This document shows, in pieces, positions 9,116 through 17,251 of a DNA stretch of 35,671 bases (its first letter is position 1; each line of letters starts with the position of its first letter). The translations under genes and the position numbers were made by a program. The stretch is taken from positions 1 to 35,671 of the forward strand of contig JASKLO010000015.1 of the NCBI GenBank assembly GCA_030153605.1, read 5' to 3'. Origin of the DNA: Thermosipho sp. (in: thermotogales) (GTDB taxonomy: Bacteria > Thermotogota > Thermotogae > Thermotogales > Fervidobacteriaceae). The notes beneath the pieces were generated by a model, which was not told where the DNA came from, did not search any database, and saw only the letters and a program-made list of their open reading frames with translations.

Positions 9116-9766
9116 ATGATGAGCTTATTTTTTGGAAAAAAGGAACAAACAGTTATTGAACTTTTTTTCGAACATTTAAATTCAATTGAAAACACTATTA
9201 TTAAAATGATAGAGCTCATTCAAAGTATGGAAAACAATGAGTATGAAAAAGTTAAAGAACTTGCTGAAATTGTTAGAAAGGCAGAAACCAAAGCAGATGA
9301 AGTTAGAAGAAAAGCCGAAATGGAAATGTATACAGGTGCTTTTTTGCCTAATTTTAGAGGAGACCTACTTGGAATTATTGAATCACTTGATAAAATAGCA
9401 AATAAAGCCGAAGCCGTTGCAGATGAAATAGAATTACAAAATCTAAGAATACCTGCAGAATTGTTTGAAAATTTTGAGTCTTTGGCAAAAAAATCTCTAG
9501 AAACTTTTCAGGCTTTAAAGGATGCTGCAAAAGAAATGTTTGAAGATTTTGAAAGCGCAAGTCAGAAAATCACAGATACTGAAAAATTTGAATATGAAGC
9601 AGACGAAATAGAAAGAGAAACAATTAGAAAAATATTTTCTCTAGATATTTCCTTGGCAGAAAAAATTCAATTGAAAAAGCTAGTACATAGAATTGCAGAT
9701 ATATCAGATACATCCGAAGATGTGTCTGATAGAATTCAAATTATTCTTTATAAAAGAAAAGTATAA
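9116..9766 (+). CDS. DUF47/PhoU-like phosphate transport accessory protein (TIGR00153)
   Basis: This is a 216-residue, mostly helical and charged cytoplasmic protein. Features such as AETKADEVRRKAEMEMYTG, FRGDLLGIIESLDKIANKAEAVADEI, and a C-terminal KLVHRIADISDTSEDVSDRI are those of the DUF47 family. This family folds like PhoU and is thought to regulate the PiT transporter encoded next to it. Acidic and His residues in the repeats probably bind metal, as in PhoU. Two adjacent ATG codons (9116 and 9119) both fit the GGAGG site. The pairing with pit strongly supports the call. Confidence 0.92.
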   Translation: MMSLFFGKKEQTVIELFFEHLNSIENTIIKMIELIQSMENNEYEKVKELAEIVRKAETKADEVRRKAEMEMYTGAFLPNFRGDLLGIIESLDKIANKAEAVADEIELQNLRIPAELFENFESLAKKSLETFQALKDAAKEMFEDFESASQKITDTEKFEYEADEIERETIRKIFSLDISLAEKIQLKKLVHRIADISDTSEDVSDRIQIILYKRKV

Positions 9767-9776
9767 AAACAAATAT

Positions 9777-10298
9777 TTATCTGTACATACCAAAGGCAAT
9801 AATCAAAGGATATGGCCAAGTCCATCCATAATATCTTGGTTCCTCAGGTTTGTCGGGCTTGGTAATAAATACAATATTTGGTTGAATAGAAAAATCTAAG
9901 TTAGAAGCTCCATAATAATAGGATGTAATCCAATAGTCAATATTTGCATTGACCGCAAAAGCAGGTTGAATTAATGTATCAAATAAATTAAAACTCCAAC
10001 TCTCAATTGGTAAGAGAAATTGGCCACTAACTCCCGCTAGTGCTCCAAATTCACCTCCATATCCTGGAAACATAAAAACATATGCTTCAGGTCCAGCATA
10101 TAATTGTGGTGTTCCAAAAGTAATTGGTCCAATGTCGGGCACATCGAAATCTAAATCTGTCCCCCACCAGAAAGAACCTCCTATTCCATAATATATATAG
10201 GCGGTAATGTTTCGAAAGAAATAAAAAAGGCTGTATGGTTTGCTGAAAAGGATATGACACAAATCAATTAAGATTAAAATAAATAATAATTTTTTCAT
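9777..10298 (-). CDS. Secreted protein of unknown function, aromatic-rich
   Basis: I do not recognise this 173-residue protein. It opens with a clear signal peptide (MKKLLFILILIDLCHILFS). The rest is rich in Gly, Tyr, Phe and Trp with alternating polar and non-polar residues (GIGGSFWWGTDLDF, GGEFGALAGVSGQFLL, WSFNLF). It finishes FGMYR, near but not at the terminal aromatic residue usual for outer-membrane barrels. A small beta-rich envelope protein is likely, possibly part of the outer sheath, but no family can be named. AGGTGAT precedes two adjacent ATG codons, of which the second is better spaced. It is convergent with the DUF47 gene. Confidence 0.6.
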   Translation of the reverse strand: MKKLLFILILIDLCHILFSKPYSLFYFFRNITAYIYYGIGGSFWWGTDLDFDVPDIGPITFGTPQLYAGPEAYVFMFPGYGGEFGALAGVSGQFLLPIESWSFNLFDTLIQPAFAVNANIDYWITSYYYGASNLDFSIQPNIVFITKPDKPEEPRYYGWTWPYPLIIAFGMYR

Positions 10299-10404
10299 CA
10301 TATCACCTACTAAAAATTATTATATCATATAAATATTGTATAAAACAAATAAAAAAATAAGAAATTTAATTATCAATTTTAGGCTATTTAATCTGGTGAT
10401 AAAA

Positions 10405-10986
10405 TTATATAATAATAGAAACAGCAGAAAAAATTAAAAGTATTGCCATTGTTATTCCGAATATCTTTTCATGCTTTTTAAGAAAATTATTCAAAATTGT
10501 CCCCATTAAAGCCCAAGTCGAAGTTGCAAGAAAAGCTATAAAAGATAAGAAAACTGATATAAATACAAGACTAAAAACTGAATCAAAGTAAGGAATAATA
10601 AAATTACCAGTTATTGTTATTGCTGCAAGAACTGCTTTGGGATTAATGAATTGAAACAAAATTCCTGTTTTAAATGACACGATTCTTTCTTCTTTATTAT
10701 TTTCCTCCTCCGAATTTCCTTTTAAAATCATTAATGCAAGGTATACCATATAAGAAAAACCAATAATACTTAAAAATAATTTAACTTTTGGAATAGTTTC
10801 ATATAACCAATAATTAAATAATCCTGTTATTAAAAGATCAACAAAAAATCCTGCACTTACCCCAAACAAAAAACTTAGGGTTTTTCTATAACCATATTTC
10901 CCTGCGTGCGACATTGATATTATGTTATTCGGACCAGGAGTCCAAGCAGCAACTATAACGAAACTAACAAAAGCTATCCAATCCAT
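10405..10986 (-). CDS. LysE/RhtB-family amino-acid exporter
   Basis: This 193-residue inner-membrane protein has about six helices. The signature TPGPNNIISMSHAGKYGYRK follows the first helix, and ILFQFINPKAVLAAITI the fourth. This pattern is closest to EamB-type cysteine/O-acetylserine exporters within the RhtB group, though the substrate is not provable. Upstream in-frame ATGs exist, but the ATG at 10986 directly follows the stop of the alpha-galactosidase gene and has AAGGATG eight bases before it. That start gives the usual N terminus (MDWIAFVSFVIVAAWTPGP). It is translated as the second gene of a two-gene unit. Confidence 0.88.
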   Translation of the reverse strand: MDWIAFVSFVIVAAWTPGPNNIISMSHAGKYGYRKTLSFLFGVSAGFFVDLLITGLFNYWLYETIPKVKLFLSIIGFSYMVYLALMILKGNSEEENNKEERIVSFKTGILFQFINPKAVLAAITITGNFIIPYFDSVFSLVFISVFLSFIAFLATSTWALMGTILNNFLKKHEKIFGITMAILLIFSAVSIII

Positions 10987-10987
10987 T

Positions 10988-12553
10988 TTAATCATCCTTT
11001 TTCTTCTCAACAATAAATTCTGATTTTTCTGTTTCCAAACAAATTCTATATCTTACATCTCCTATTTTTGTCTTTTTTACAACAATTTCATATCCTTTCC
11101 CCATAATATTTTTTACAAAGTAAATTCCTCCTTTTAATTTTAATGATGCATCAAGCAGATAATCTTCTAGCTCAAGCTCTAAGTTGTCGCTTAAAAAAAG
11201 CATGTTGTTTAATAAACCCGATGTTAAAGAAAACATCTTTTTTTGATTAGTAGTCAAATAAGTCTCCTTTTTTCTTAAAAGAAGACAATCGGGATCATTC
11301 CACCACCATCTTTCGTTCATAAAATATCTAGTTATAGTATTTCTAAGAGCATAATAAGCGTTGGGTATCATAATATCTGGAGAATTTTTATCATAATACG
11401 GTGCTGTGTCAGGCCCTATTCTCATTCCATCCACAAACCCTACAGATGGAAGTAAAGGAGCTCCACACCCTAGAATAAAACTGTCCTCTCCAACTGCTTT
11501 TCGAATTATATTCAATCCCTCTCTATATGCCTGAATAGGCGTAATGTTTTCATTAAATCGTTTCCCGGGTATTGCACCAGCAAACAAAAAGTCAATTTTA
11601 AAGTATTCAAAACCTGCGTTTTTTATATTTTTAAATAATTCTTTGAGAAATTGTTTAACCTCCGGGTGAGTTAAATCTAATGCATAAATTTTCTTATTCC
11701 AGTTTTCATAAGCAAAAAGAGGTTCATTATTTTTATCTTTAACAAGCCAATCCTTGTGTTTTTTAAAAATTGAGGATGTTTCTGAAACACTAAATGGTGC
11801 TAACCAAATTCCAGGCTTTAAACCGTGTTTTCTTATTGTTTGAGCCATTTCTGAAAAATGAGGAAATTTTTCTTTTGGTTCCCAATCTCCTATATCTTTT
11901 TGCCAAGAGTCATCTATTTGAAAAACTTCAAAGGGATATTTTCTGGATAATTCTAGATTTTTTAAAATATCTTCCCAGGTTAATTTTTCAAAGTAATAAT
12001 ACCAACTTGACCAACCTACAGGATTCCATTGGCTAAAAACTGGATTTAATTTTTCTTTTACTTTATTTGCATACATTAATAATAGATGGTCAATTTTTCC
12101 AAAAAGTATTAATAGTGGCTCTATTTCAACAAAATCTTCAAACTCCGAATTAAAGTAATCTATAAAACCTTCTATTTTTCCTTCTTTAATGTAAAAGTAA
12201 GGATGACCGATTTTCGAACTTAAGAAGCCTACCAAAATATTCTCTTTTGCAATAAAGTAGTCGCTTACTATACCTTCCTTTAATAAATCTGGATTCGGAT
12301 TTGGGGAAAACCCTGCTTTTTTCAAAAATTCTTCTGGTATGCTTATCTTTTCATTTGGATCAATAACCTTTGCAGGTCCCCAGCTTTGCCAATTGTTAAC
12401 AAATAACTTTCCTTCCACTTCAACTTCGAATAGTTTTACTTTTCCAGGTCTACCTTTGATTTTTCCGTCTATTAATATTCCATTTGGCAGTTCTTTTTTT
12501 TCCAAAATTAATTCATAATTCTCGTTTTTAATTATTCCTTCAAAAATTTTCAT
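10988..12553 (-). CDS. galA: Alpha-galactosidase, glycoside hydrolase family 36
   Basis: The enzyme releases terminal alpha-1,6-linked galactose from oligosaccharides such as raffinose or melibiose, and has no signal peptide. An N-terminal beta-sandwich (about residues 1-165, with NNWQSWGP) precedes the barrel, which opens with WNPVGWSSWYYYFEKLTW. VFQIDDSWQKDIGDW binds substrate. Asp321 in FKIDFLF should be the nucleophile and Asp382 in RIGPDTAP the acid/base, matching Asp327 and Asp387 of the Thermotoga maritima enzyme. Length 521 is the compact Thermotoga form. The ATG at 12553 is chosen because AGGAGG lies seven bases before it; an in-frame GTG at 12559 is too close. No sugar transporter is adjacent. 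Confidence 0.93.
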   Translation of the reverse strand: MKIFEGIIKNENYELILEKKELPNGILIDGKIKGRPGKVKLFEVEVEGKLFVNNWQSWGPAKVIDPNEKISIPEEFLKKAGFSPNPNPDLLKEGIVSDYFIAKENILVGFLSSKIGHPYFYIKEGKIEGFIDYFNSEFEDFVEIEPLLILFGKIDHLLLMYANKVKEKLNPVFSQWNPVGWSSWYYYFEKLTWEDILKNLELSRKYPFEVFQIDDSWQKDIGDWEPKEKFPHFSEMAQTIRKHGLKPGIWLAPFSVSETSSIFKKHKDWLVKDKNNEPLFAYENWNKKIYALDLTHPEVKQFLKELFKNIKNAGFEYFKIDFLFAGAIPGKRFNENITPIQAYREGLNIIRKAVGEDSFILGCGAPLLPSVGFVDGMRIGPDTAPYYDKNSPDIMIPNAYYALRNTITRYFMNERWWWNDPDCLLLRKKETYLTTNQKKMFSLTSGLLNNMLFLSDNLELELEDYLLDASLKLKGGIYFVKNIMGKGYEIVVKKTKIGDVRYRICLETEKSEFIVEKKKDD

Positions 12554-12601
12554 TCTCACACCTCCTGTTATATAAACAATTTTACAATAAAAAAATATTT
12601 T

Positions 12602-12629
12602 TTGAATTTAAAAAGAAATGTGTTATAAT
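12602..12629 (+). promoter_or_regulatory. Promoter for the radical SAM cassette
   Basis: TTGAAT at 12602-12607 and TATAAT at 12624-12629 are separated by 16 bases, with TG one base before the -10 box. The element lies 34 bases upstream of the start codon. It is followed by a small palindrome (GTATAC). Confidence 0.65.
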
Positions 12630-12662
12630 TATATACAAATGTATACATACGGGGGTATTAAT

Positions 12663-13868
12663 ATGGAAATTGAAAGGAAACTCAAAATTCTTGCCTCTTA
12701 TGCAAAATACGACATATCTTGTGAATACAATGAATTTGATAACTACAAAAATTTTGATAAACAACGTTTTATATATTATAGTCGAAGTAGTTCAGGTAAA
12801 ACTATACCTCTTTTAAAGGTTCTGTATTCAAATGCTTGCATATACGATTGTGCTTACTGCATAAATAGAAAATCAAATAATATTCCTAGAACAACTTTCT
12901 CTATAAACGAATTAGTGAATCTTACAAAAGATTTTTATAAAAGAAATTACATTAAAGGGCTTTTTTTAAGCTCAGCAATAGTTAAAAATCCAGATTTTAC
13001 AATGGAACAAATGCTGCGGGTTGTAAAAAAACTTAGACTTGAGGAAAATTTTAATGGATATATACACCTTAAAATTATTCCAGGAGCTAGTGAATTTCTT
13101 GTAAAAGAGGCCGGTTTTTATGCGGATAGAGTAAGTATAAATGTTGAACTACCAACCAAACATTCGCTATTACTTTTAGCCCCAGATAAAAAGCCAGAGA
13201 GTATCCAAACCCCATTGATTTTATCTTCGAAAAAACACATTGAAACTTCACACGAAGCTAAAAAATACAAAAAAATAAAAATCTATTCTCCAGACGGACA
13301 AACAACGCAAATAATTGTAGGAGCTACCCCAGAGTCAGATAAAAGTATTCTTTCTTTTGCAAACAAATTATATAAGCAATATAAACTTAAAAGAGTTTAT
13401 TACTCTGCGTATAATGCAATTAATAAAGACAAAAGATTACCTTCCAATAATGAATCATTAACTAGAGAAGTTAGATTATACCAAGCTGATTTTTTAATGA
13501 GGTATTATAACTTTACCTTAGAAGAATTGTTTGAAAAATCAAAAAATCTTGATCCAAATCTTGACCCAAAAACTAACTGGGCACTTAATCATCCAGATTT
13601 CTTCCCTATCGACATCAATAAAGCTACTTATGATGAACTAATAAGAGTTCCTGGAATAGGAATTAAATCTGCAAAGCTTATTATCACCTCTCGTAAATCT
13701 ACTTCCTTAAGCTTTGAAAGCCTCAAAAAAATGGGAATTAATCTTAAAAAAGCTCAGTATTTTATTACATGTAACGGTAAAAAATTTAACAGTAAAAAAG
13801 AGACCGCACCTTTATTTTCTTTTGATTTTACAAAGGAGGTTAATAATTTTGAATCTTTTGGCATATGA
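12663..13868 (+). CDS. Putative DNA modification/repair radical SAM protein (TIGR03916-type)
   Basis: This 401-residue protein binds a 4Fe-4S cluster through Cys59, Cys63 and Cys66 in ACIYDCAYCINR, the radical SAM signature. Downstream, LHLKIIPGASEFLVKEAG-like and DRVSINVELPT segments are barrel strands. Residues 317-345 (DINKATYDELIRVPGIGIKSAK) are a helix-hairpin-helix DNA-binding motif. Family knowledge: members of TIGR03916 occur in a minority of prokaryotes, always beside a TIGR03915 protein that is often fused to a uracil-DNA-glycosylase-like domain. The next gene here is that partner. The ATG at 12663 is preferred over an upstream in-frame one because GGGGG precedes it. The reaction is unknown; a role in DNA repair or modification is inferred by the family. 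Confidence 0.88.
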   Translation: MEIERKLKILASYAKYDISCEYNEFDNYKNFDKQRFIYYSRSSSGKTIPLLKVLYSNACIYDCAYCINRKSNNIPRTTFSINELVNLTKDFYKRNYIKGLFLSSAIVKNPDFTMEQMLRVVKKLRLEENFNGYIHLKIIPGASEFLVKEAGFYADRVSINVELPTKHSLLLLAPDKKPESIQTPLILSSKKHIETSHEAKKYKKIKIYSPDGQTTQIIVGATPESDKSILSFANKLYKQYKLKRVYYSAYNAINKDKRLPSNNESLTREVRLYQADFLMRYYNFTLEELFEKSKNLDPNLDPKTNWALNHPDFFPIDINKATYDELIRVPGIGIKSAKLIITSRKSTSLSFESLKKMGINLKKAQYFITCNGKKFNSKKETAPLFSFDFTKEVNNFESFGI

Positions 13869-14469
13869 TGGATCTTTTAATGGCCTTCTTTCTGTGACAT
13901 ATTACTGTCTTAAAAATTCAATAAAACCCGATTATGTATTTAAATTTGACAATTTACCTAAAGCATCTATTACTAAAATAAACACTGCAAACTATTTTAA
14001 CGCATTAAAATTTTTAATTTCAAAAATAGGAAAAAGGGATCTTCAAAATATTTATTATGCTTACCTTTCTGAAATAGAAAATGTTGAATCCCTTATAATT
14101 TCTTATGTTTTTTATAAAATTACTAACACCACAAAAAAAGAAATAATTCTCACATTTCATCAAATTGTTCAAATTGTACTTCATGAAGTTTTCTATTTAT
14201 CAAAGGAAATTACTTTTTCAAAGATAAATGATATACTTTTTGCAAAAATTAATCCCCACAACAACATATTAATTCTTCTAAGTAATTACTTTTCCGAGAA
14301 GCTTCCGAAAGATACTTGGCTAATTTATGATTCAAAAAGATATTCCATGTTTTTTTACAATAACGGGAAAAAGTTAATTTTCAGAAACGTTAAATTTAAT
14401 TTAGATTCAAATAACGACTTAATAGAAAATCTTTGGAAAACCATAATTCAGTGCAAAAAAATTTCTTAA
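13849..14469 (+). CDS. TIGR03915-type DNA metabolism partner of the radical SAM protein, without the uracil-DNA glycosylase domain
   Basis: The protein begins LAYDGSFNGLLSVTYYCL after the start, the hallmark opening of TIGR03915 proteins. It has 206 residues, lysine-rich and helical in the second half. The TTG at 13849 is taken as the start because AAAGGAGG lies eight bases upstream; the open frame extends further left, but only as an out-of-frame shadow of the preceding gene. The gene overlaps that gene by 20 bases, so translation is coupled. Where the glycosylase-like region is fused, it follows this domain; here the protein ends without it and no glycosylase gene is in the window. It is likely a nucleic-acid-binding partner of the radical SAM enzyme, but no activity is known. 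Confidence 0.82.
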   Translation: MNLLAYDGSFNGLLSVTYYCLKNSIKPDYVFKFDNLPKASITKINTANYFNALKFLISKIGKRDLQNIYYAYLSEIENVESLIISYVFYKITNTTKKEIILTFHQIVQIVLHEVFYLSKEITFSKINDILFAKINPHNNILILLSNYFSEKLPKDTWLIYDSKRYSMFFYNNGKKLIFRNVKFNLDSNNDLIENLWKTIIQCKKIS

Positions 14470-14472
14470 TTG

Positions 14473-14523
14473 CAATTTAGATATAATTTTCTTCAATTTT
14501 CAACTTTAGAATTATATCAATTG
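14473..14523. repeat. AT-rich inverted repeat ahead of the acid phosphatase gene
   Basis: GATATAATT at 14480-14488 pairs exactly with AATTATATC at 14510-14518, and CAATT (14473-14477) can pair with AATTG (14518-14522) outside it, across a loop of about 21 bases. It lies between the end of the radical SAM cassette and the phosphatase gene. No T-tract follows, so it is not a convincing terminator. It might be an operator or mark the phosphatase promoter (TGATAAAAT at 14528-14536). Confidence 0.4.
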
Positions 14524-14570
14524 ATTATGATAAAATAATATTGTACAACTACATGAAAGGGGGTATTGGT

Positions 14571-15506
14571 GTGAAAAAATTTGTATTGATTTTTGTTATC
14601 CTTTTGTCATTCTCTGTTCTTTTTGCAAGTGAATACTATATAGTGCAAAAAGGGGATACTTTATCAAAAATAGCAAAAGAAACAGGTTTAACAGTGGAGG
14701 AATTAGTAAAATACAACGATCTTGAGAATCCTGATCTTATAATAGTAGGTCAAAAATTAAGACTTACACCACCCTATACACAAAAAGATTTAAACGAACA
14801 ATTGGTAATGGCTGCACTCTGGTATCAAAATGCAGGAGAATTTAGAGCACTTGCTTATCAAGCTTATAACTTTGCAAAGATTCTTTACGACATGGATTTA
14901 AAAGAAGAATCGACTATGACGCGGGCTGTTATTGTTGATGTTGATGAAACTGTCCTTGACAATTCGCCATATGATGCTGGACACGTTGATACAAACAATG
15001 CTTACCCAATTGGCTGGACCGAATGGTGTGAAGCCAAACTTGCAACACCTATTCCTGGAGCACTTGAATTTTTAAACTATGTAGCAAAAACAGGAGGAGA
15101 AGTATTTTATATTACTAATAGAAGCGATAGTGTAAAACAAGCAACTATCGAAAATCTTAAAATGCTTGGATTTCCATTTGCAGATGAAAAGCACGTTTTG
15201 ACTAAATCAACAACTTCTGACAAAGAACCAAGAAGGCAAATGGTTGCCGAAAACTATAGGATTGTTCTTCTTATTGGCGACAATTTAAATGACTTTTCAT
15301 CTGTGTTTAGGTACAAATCAACACTGGAAAGAAATGCTCTTGTAGATGAAATGAAAGATAAATGGGGAACTAAATTTATAGTACTTCCAAATCCGATTTA
15401 TGGAGATTGGGAAGGAGCTGTTTACAACTATAATTGGGGATTAACACCTGAAGAAAAGAGTAAAGTTAGAAAAGAAAATCTCATAAGATGGGTTCCACAA
15501 GAATAA
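14571..15506 (+). CDS. Secreted LysM-domain acid phosphatase (HAD, class C/e(P4)-like)
   Basis: This 311-residue exported protein starts at GTG after AAAGGGGG. It has a signal peptide (VKKFVLIFVILLSFSVLFAS) and no lipobox cysteine. Residues 21-66 are a LysM module (YYIVQKGDTLSKIAKETGL, ending GQKLRL), which binds peptidoglycan. Residues 72-311 match the HAD acid phosphatases of the lipoprotein e(P4)/5'-nucleotidase group: ALWYQNAGEFRALAYQAY, AVIVDVDETVLDNSPYD with the nucleophile Asp123 and acid Asp125, YITNRSD, and IGDNLNDF. The phosphatase is thus probably anchored at the cell wall, releasing phosphate from nucleotides or similar esters. The LysM fusion replaces the lipid anchor usual in this family. 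A perfect terminator follows. Confidence 0.9.
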   Translation: MKKFVLIFVILLSFSVLFASEYYIVQKGDTLSKIAKETGLTVEELVKYNDLENPDLIIVGQKLRLTPPYTQKDLNEQLVMAALWYQNAGEFRALAYQAYNFAKILYDMDLKEESTMTRAVIVDVDETVLDNSPYDAGHVDTNNAYPIGWTEWCEAKLATPIPGALEFLNYVAKTGGEVFYITNRSDSVKQATIENLKMLGFPFADEKHVLTKSTTSDKEPRRQMVAENYRIVLLIGDNLNDFSSVFRYKSTLERNALVDEMKDKWGTKFIVLPNPIYGDWEGAVYNYNWGLTPEEKSKVRKENLIRWVPQE

Positions 15507-15520
15507 TAGGAAACATTAAA

Positions 15521-15556
15521 AAAGACCTGGCTTAATTAAGCCAGGTCTTTTATTTT
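15521..15556. terminator. Perfect palindromic bidirectional terminator
   Basis: The 30 bases at 15521-15550 are a perfect palindrome centred on AATT. The arm is AAAGACCTGGCTTAA, forming at least a 13-bp stem. A-rich sequence precedes it and TTATTTTT follows, so it can end transcription in both directions between the convergent phosphatase and GGDEF genes. Its last base is the first base of the GGDEF stop codon on the other strand. Confidence 0.92.
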
Positions 15557-17090
15557 TGGTTCTCCATATGAGTTTTCTTTTTCATTTTATACATTTTCTC
15601 ATCAACTTTCTCAAGTGTTTCTTCAAGTGACCCAGAAAATTTAGATATACCCCAGGAAAAAGTCGGTTGTAAAGCGCTTGATTTTTTGAAATCTTCCGAT
15701 ATTCTTTTCATTATTTCTTCTGCTTTTTCAATGGGACAGTTTCTCAGTACAATTAAAAACTCATCTCCGCCCATCCTTACAATCAAATCGTTTGATCTAA
15801 AATTTTTTCTTGCGCTTTCAGTAAACTTTACTAAAATTTTATCTCCTTCTTTATGACCAAAAGTGTCATTAATTTCCTTTAACCTATTCAAATCAACAAA
15901 AACAAATGTATCGTTTTCAGAAAAATTTGTTATGTCAAGAATTCCTCTATTAAAAACCCCTGTCAATTTATCTTTCAAACTTTTTTCATGGACTTTCTTA
16001 ATTTCTTTAACCATGAATTTGTATTCTTGAATTATATTATAAGAAAAGCCAAAAAACAAAGCAATAATACCGTAAGGAGAAAGAAATTTGTTGCTATAAT
16101 TCAAAAACAAAGAAGATGAATCACTTGCAACTGTAAGAAAAAACAACGTAGAAGCAAATATATTCAATCGAGCTTTTGTTTTAAAAGATAAAATTAATAA
16201 GAAAAGAGAATTTATAATTATAATAAAAGAAAAATAATTTGTAAAAATCTTTAACAAATAAATATTAGGAGCAAAAAGCATTAAAAAACCTACTAAATAA
16301 TCTAAATATAATATAACTCTTCCAAAAAATTGTTTTTCTTTGTTATAATATAGCATAAAACCCCAAATTAAAGAAGCCAAACCAAAATAAATGCTCGCTA
16401 CAAATAATTTTCTTAATATAAAAATAGAAAAAATACTTCCCATGCTTTGGAAAGGACCAAATCAAATAACCATATAGCACCAAAAGTAGTCGCAAGAAAG
16501 AACATGGTATACGCTTCTTTTCTCTTAATATTTACATTTTTAGAAAGCATAAACAAAATAATTGATAAAGCGAAAATAACTCCAATAGAAATTAAAAGTG
16601 ATTTATTTGTCAAAAATTCTAAAATTAAATATCTTGTCTTTTGAGACTCATCAATTAAATATGGTATAAATTCTATTCCAAGTTCATATATTCCATAAAT
16701 TTTTAATTTGATTTCATTTGTTCCTTCAGGAATCATATATAAAAGAGGTTGATACCAAATGTGTGCCGTTTTATTTGAAAAACCATACAAACCAACCAAA
16801 GTCTCATTTGCATAAACTTCTAAATAGGATGTATTAACCTGTGTTAAATATAAGAAAGTCTTTTTATTTGTTTCTGGAATTTTAGCAAGTAAAGTTACAA
16901 AGGTTGGTTTTTTAATTATGAAATCAAACGGTGCTTCTAAAACGCTTCCAAATTCTTCTTCGTTCTCAATAACTTGAAAGGTTTTTACTTGTAACCCCTT
17001 TGGCTTTATAGTCCAACTAAATAATAAAACTATAAACATGAAAATTAATATCGAAATTACTGTTAAAAAAATATAATCAAATTTTTTGAT
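15550..17090 (-). pseudogene. 7TMR-DISM-like membrane diguanylate cyclase, frameshifted, with an unusual start
   Basis: The full product would be a membrane sensor making c-di-GMP. The upstream frame (17090 or 17039 to 16413) holds an extracytoplasmic beta-rich domain of about 150 residues and two helices. The downstream frame (to 15550) holds five more helices and a GGDEF domain with DKLTGVFNRG, RMGGDEFLIV and a product-inhibition site RSND five residues before it. Seven helices in all match the 7TMR-DISM architecture. One extra base in the A6 run at 16428-16433 (T6 on the sense strand) would join the frames, giving 513 residues. The first ATG (17039) cuts the signal helix. GGAG precedes an in-frame ATC at 17090, which restores IKKFDYIFLTVISILIF. 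Decay, sequence error or odd initiation are all possible. Confidence 0.8.
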
Positions 17091-17120
17091 AGTATCTCCG
17101 CCTTTTAAATTCTATTAATG

Positions 17121-17149
17121 TTGACATTTAAATTATAATATAATATAAT
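17121..17149 (+). promoter_or_regulatory. Consensus sigma-70 promoter of tRNA-Pro
   Basis: TTGACA at 17121-17126 is followed after exactly 17 bases by TATAAT at 17144-17149. Transcription would start within a few bases of the tRNA 5' end. Two more overlapping TATAAT copies stand at 17134 and 17139, five bases apart. Confidence 0.9.
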
Positions 17150-17161
17150 TAAATTTGCAGT

Positions 17162-17238
17162 CGGGGTGTAGCGCAGTTGGCTAGCGCGCTTGCATGGGGC
17201 GCAAGAGGCCGCTGGTTCAAGTCCAGTCACCCCGACCA
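17162..17238 (+). tRNA. tRNA-Pro (anticodon GGG), CCA encoded
   Basis: The 77 bases fold as a cloverleaf. The acceptor arm is CGGGGTG with CACCCCG, the D arm is GCGC/GCGC, and the anticodon stem is CTTGC/GCAAG around the loop ATGGGGC, giving anticodon GGG. The T arm carries TTCAAGT. Discriminator A is followed by an encoded CCA. The first pair is C1-G72, a known peculiarity of bacterial tRNA-Pro that supports the identity. A T7 run begins two bases after the A of the CCA end and may end the transcript. Confidence 0.97.
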
Positions 17239-17251
17239 TTTTTTTATAAAT

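Noticed and set aside
9777-10298. Assignment as an outer-sheath (toga) porin
   Set aside because: The protein is far shorter than known toga porins and lacks an SLH domain; only signal peptide and beta-rich composition support an envelope location.
13714-13848. N-terminal extension of the TIGR03915-type protein
   Set aside because: The extra codons are the second gene's frame inside the radical SAM gene; the conserved start YDGSFNGLL and the AAAGGAGG site place initiation at 13849.
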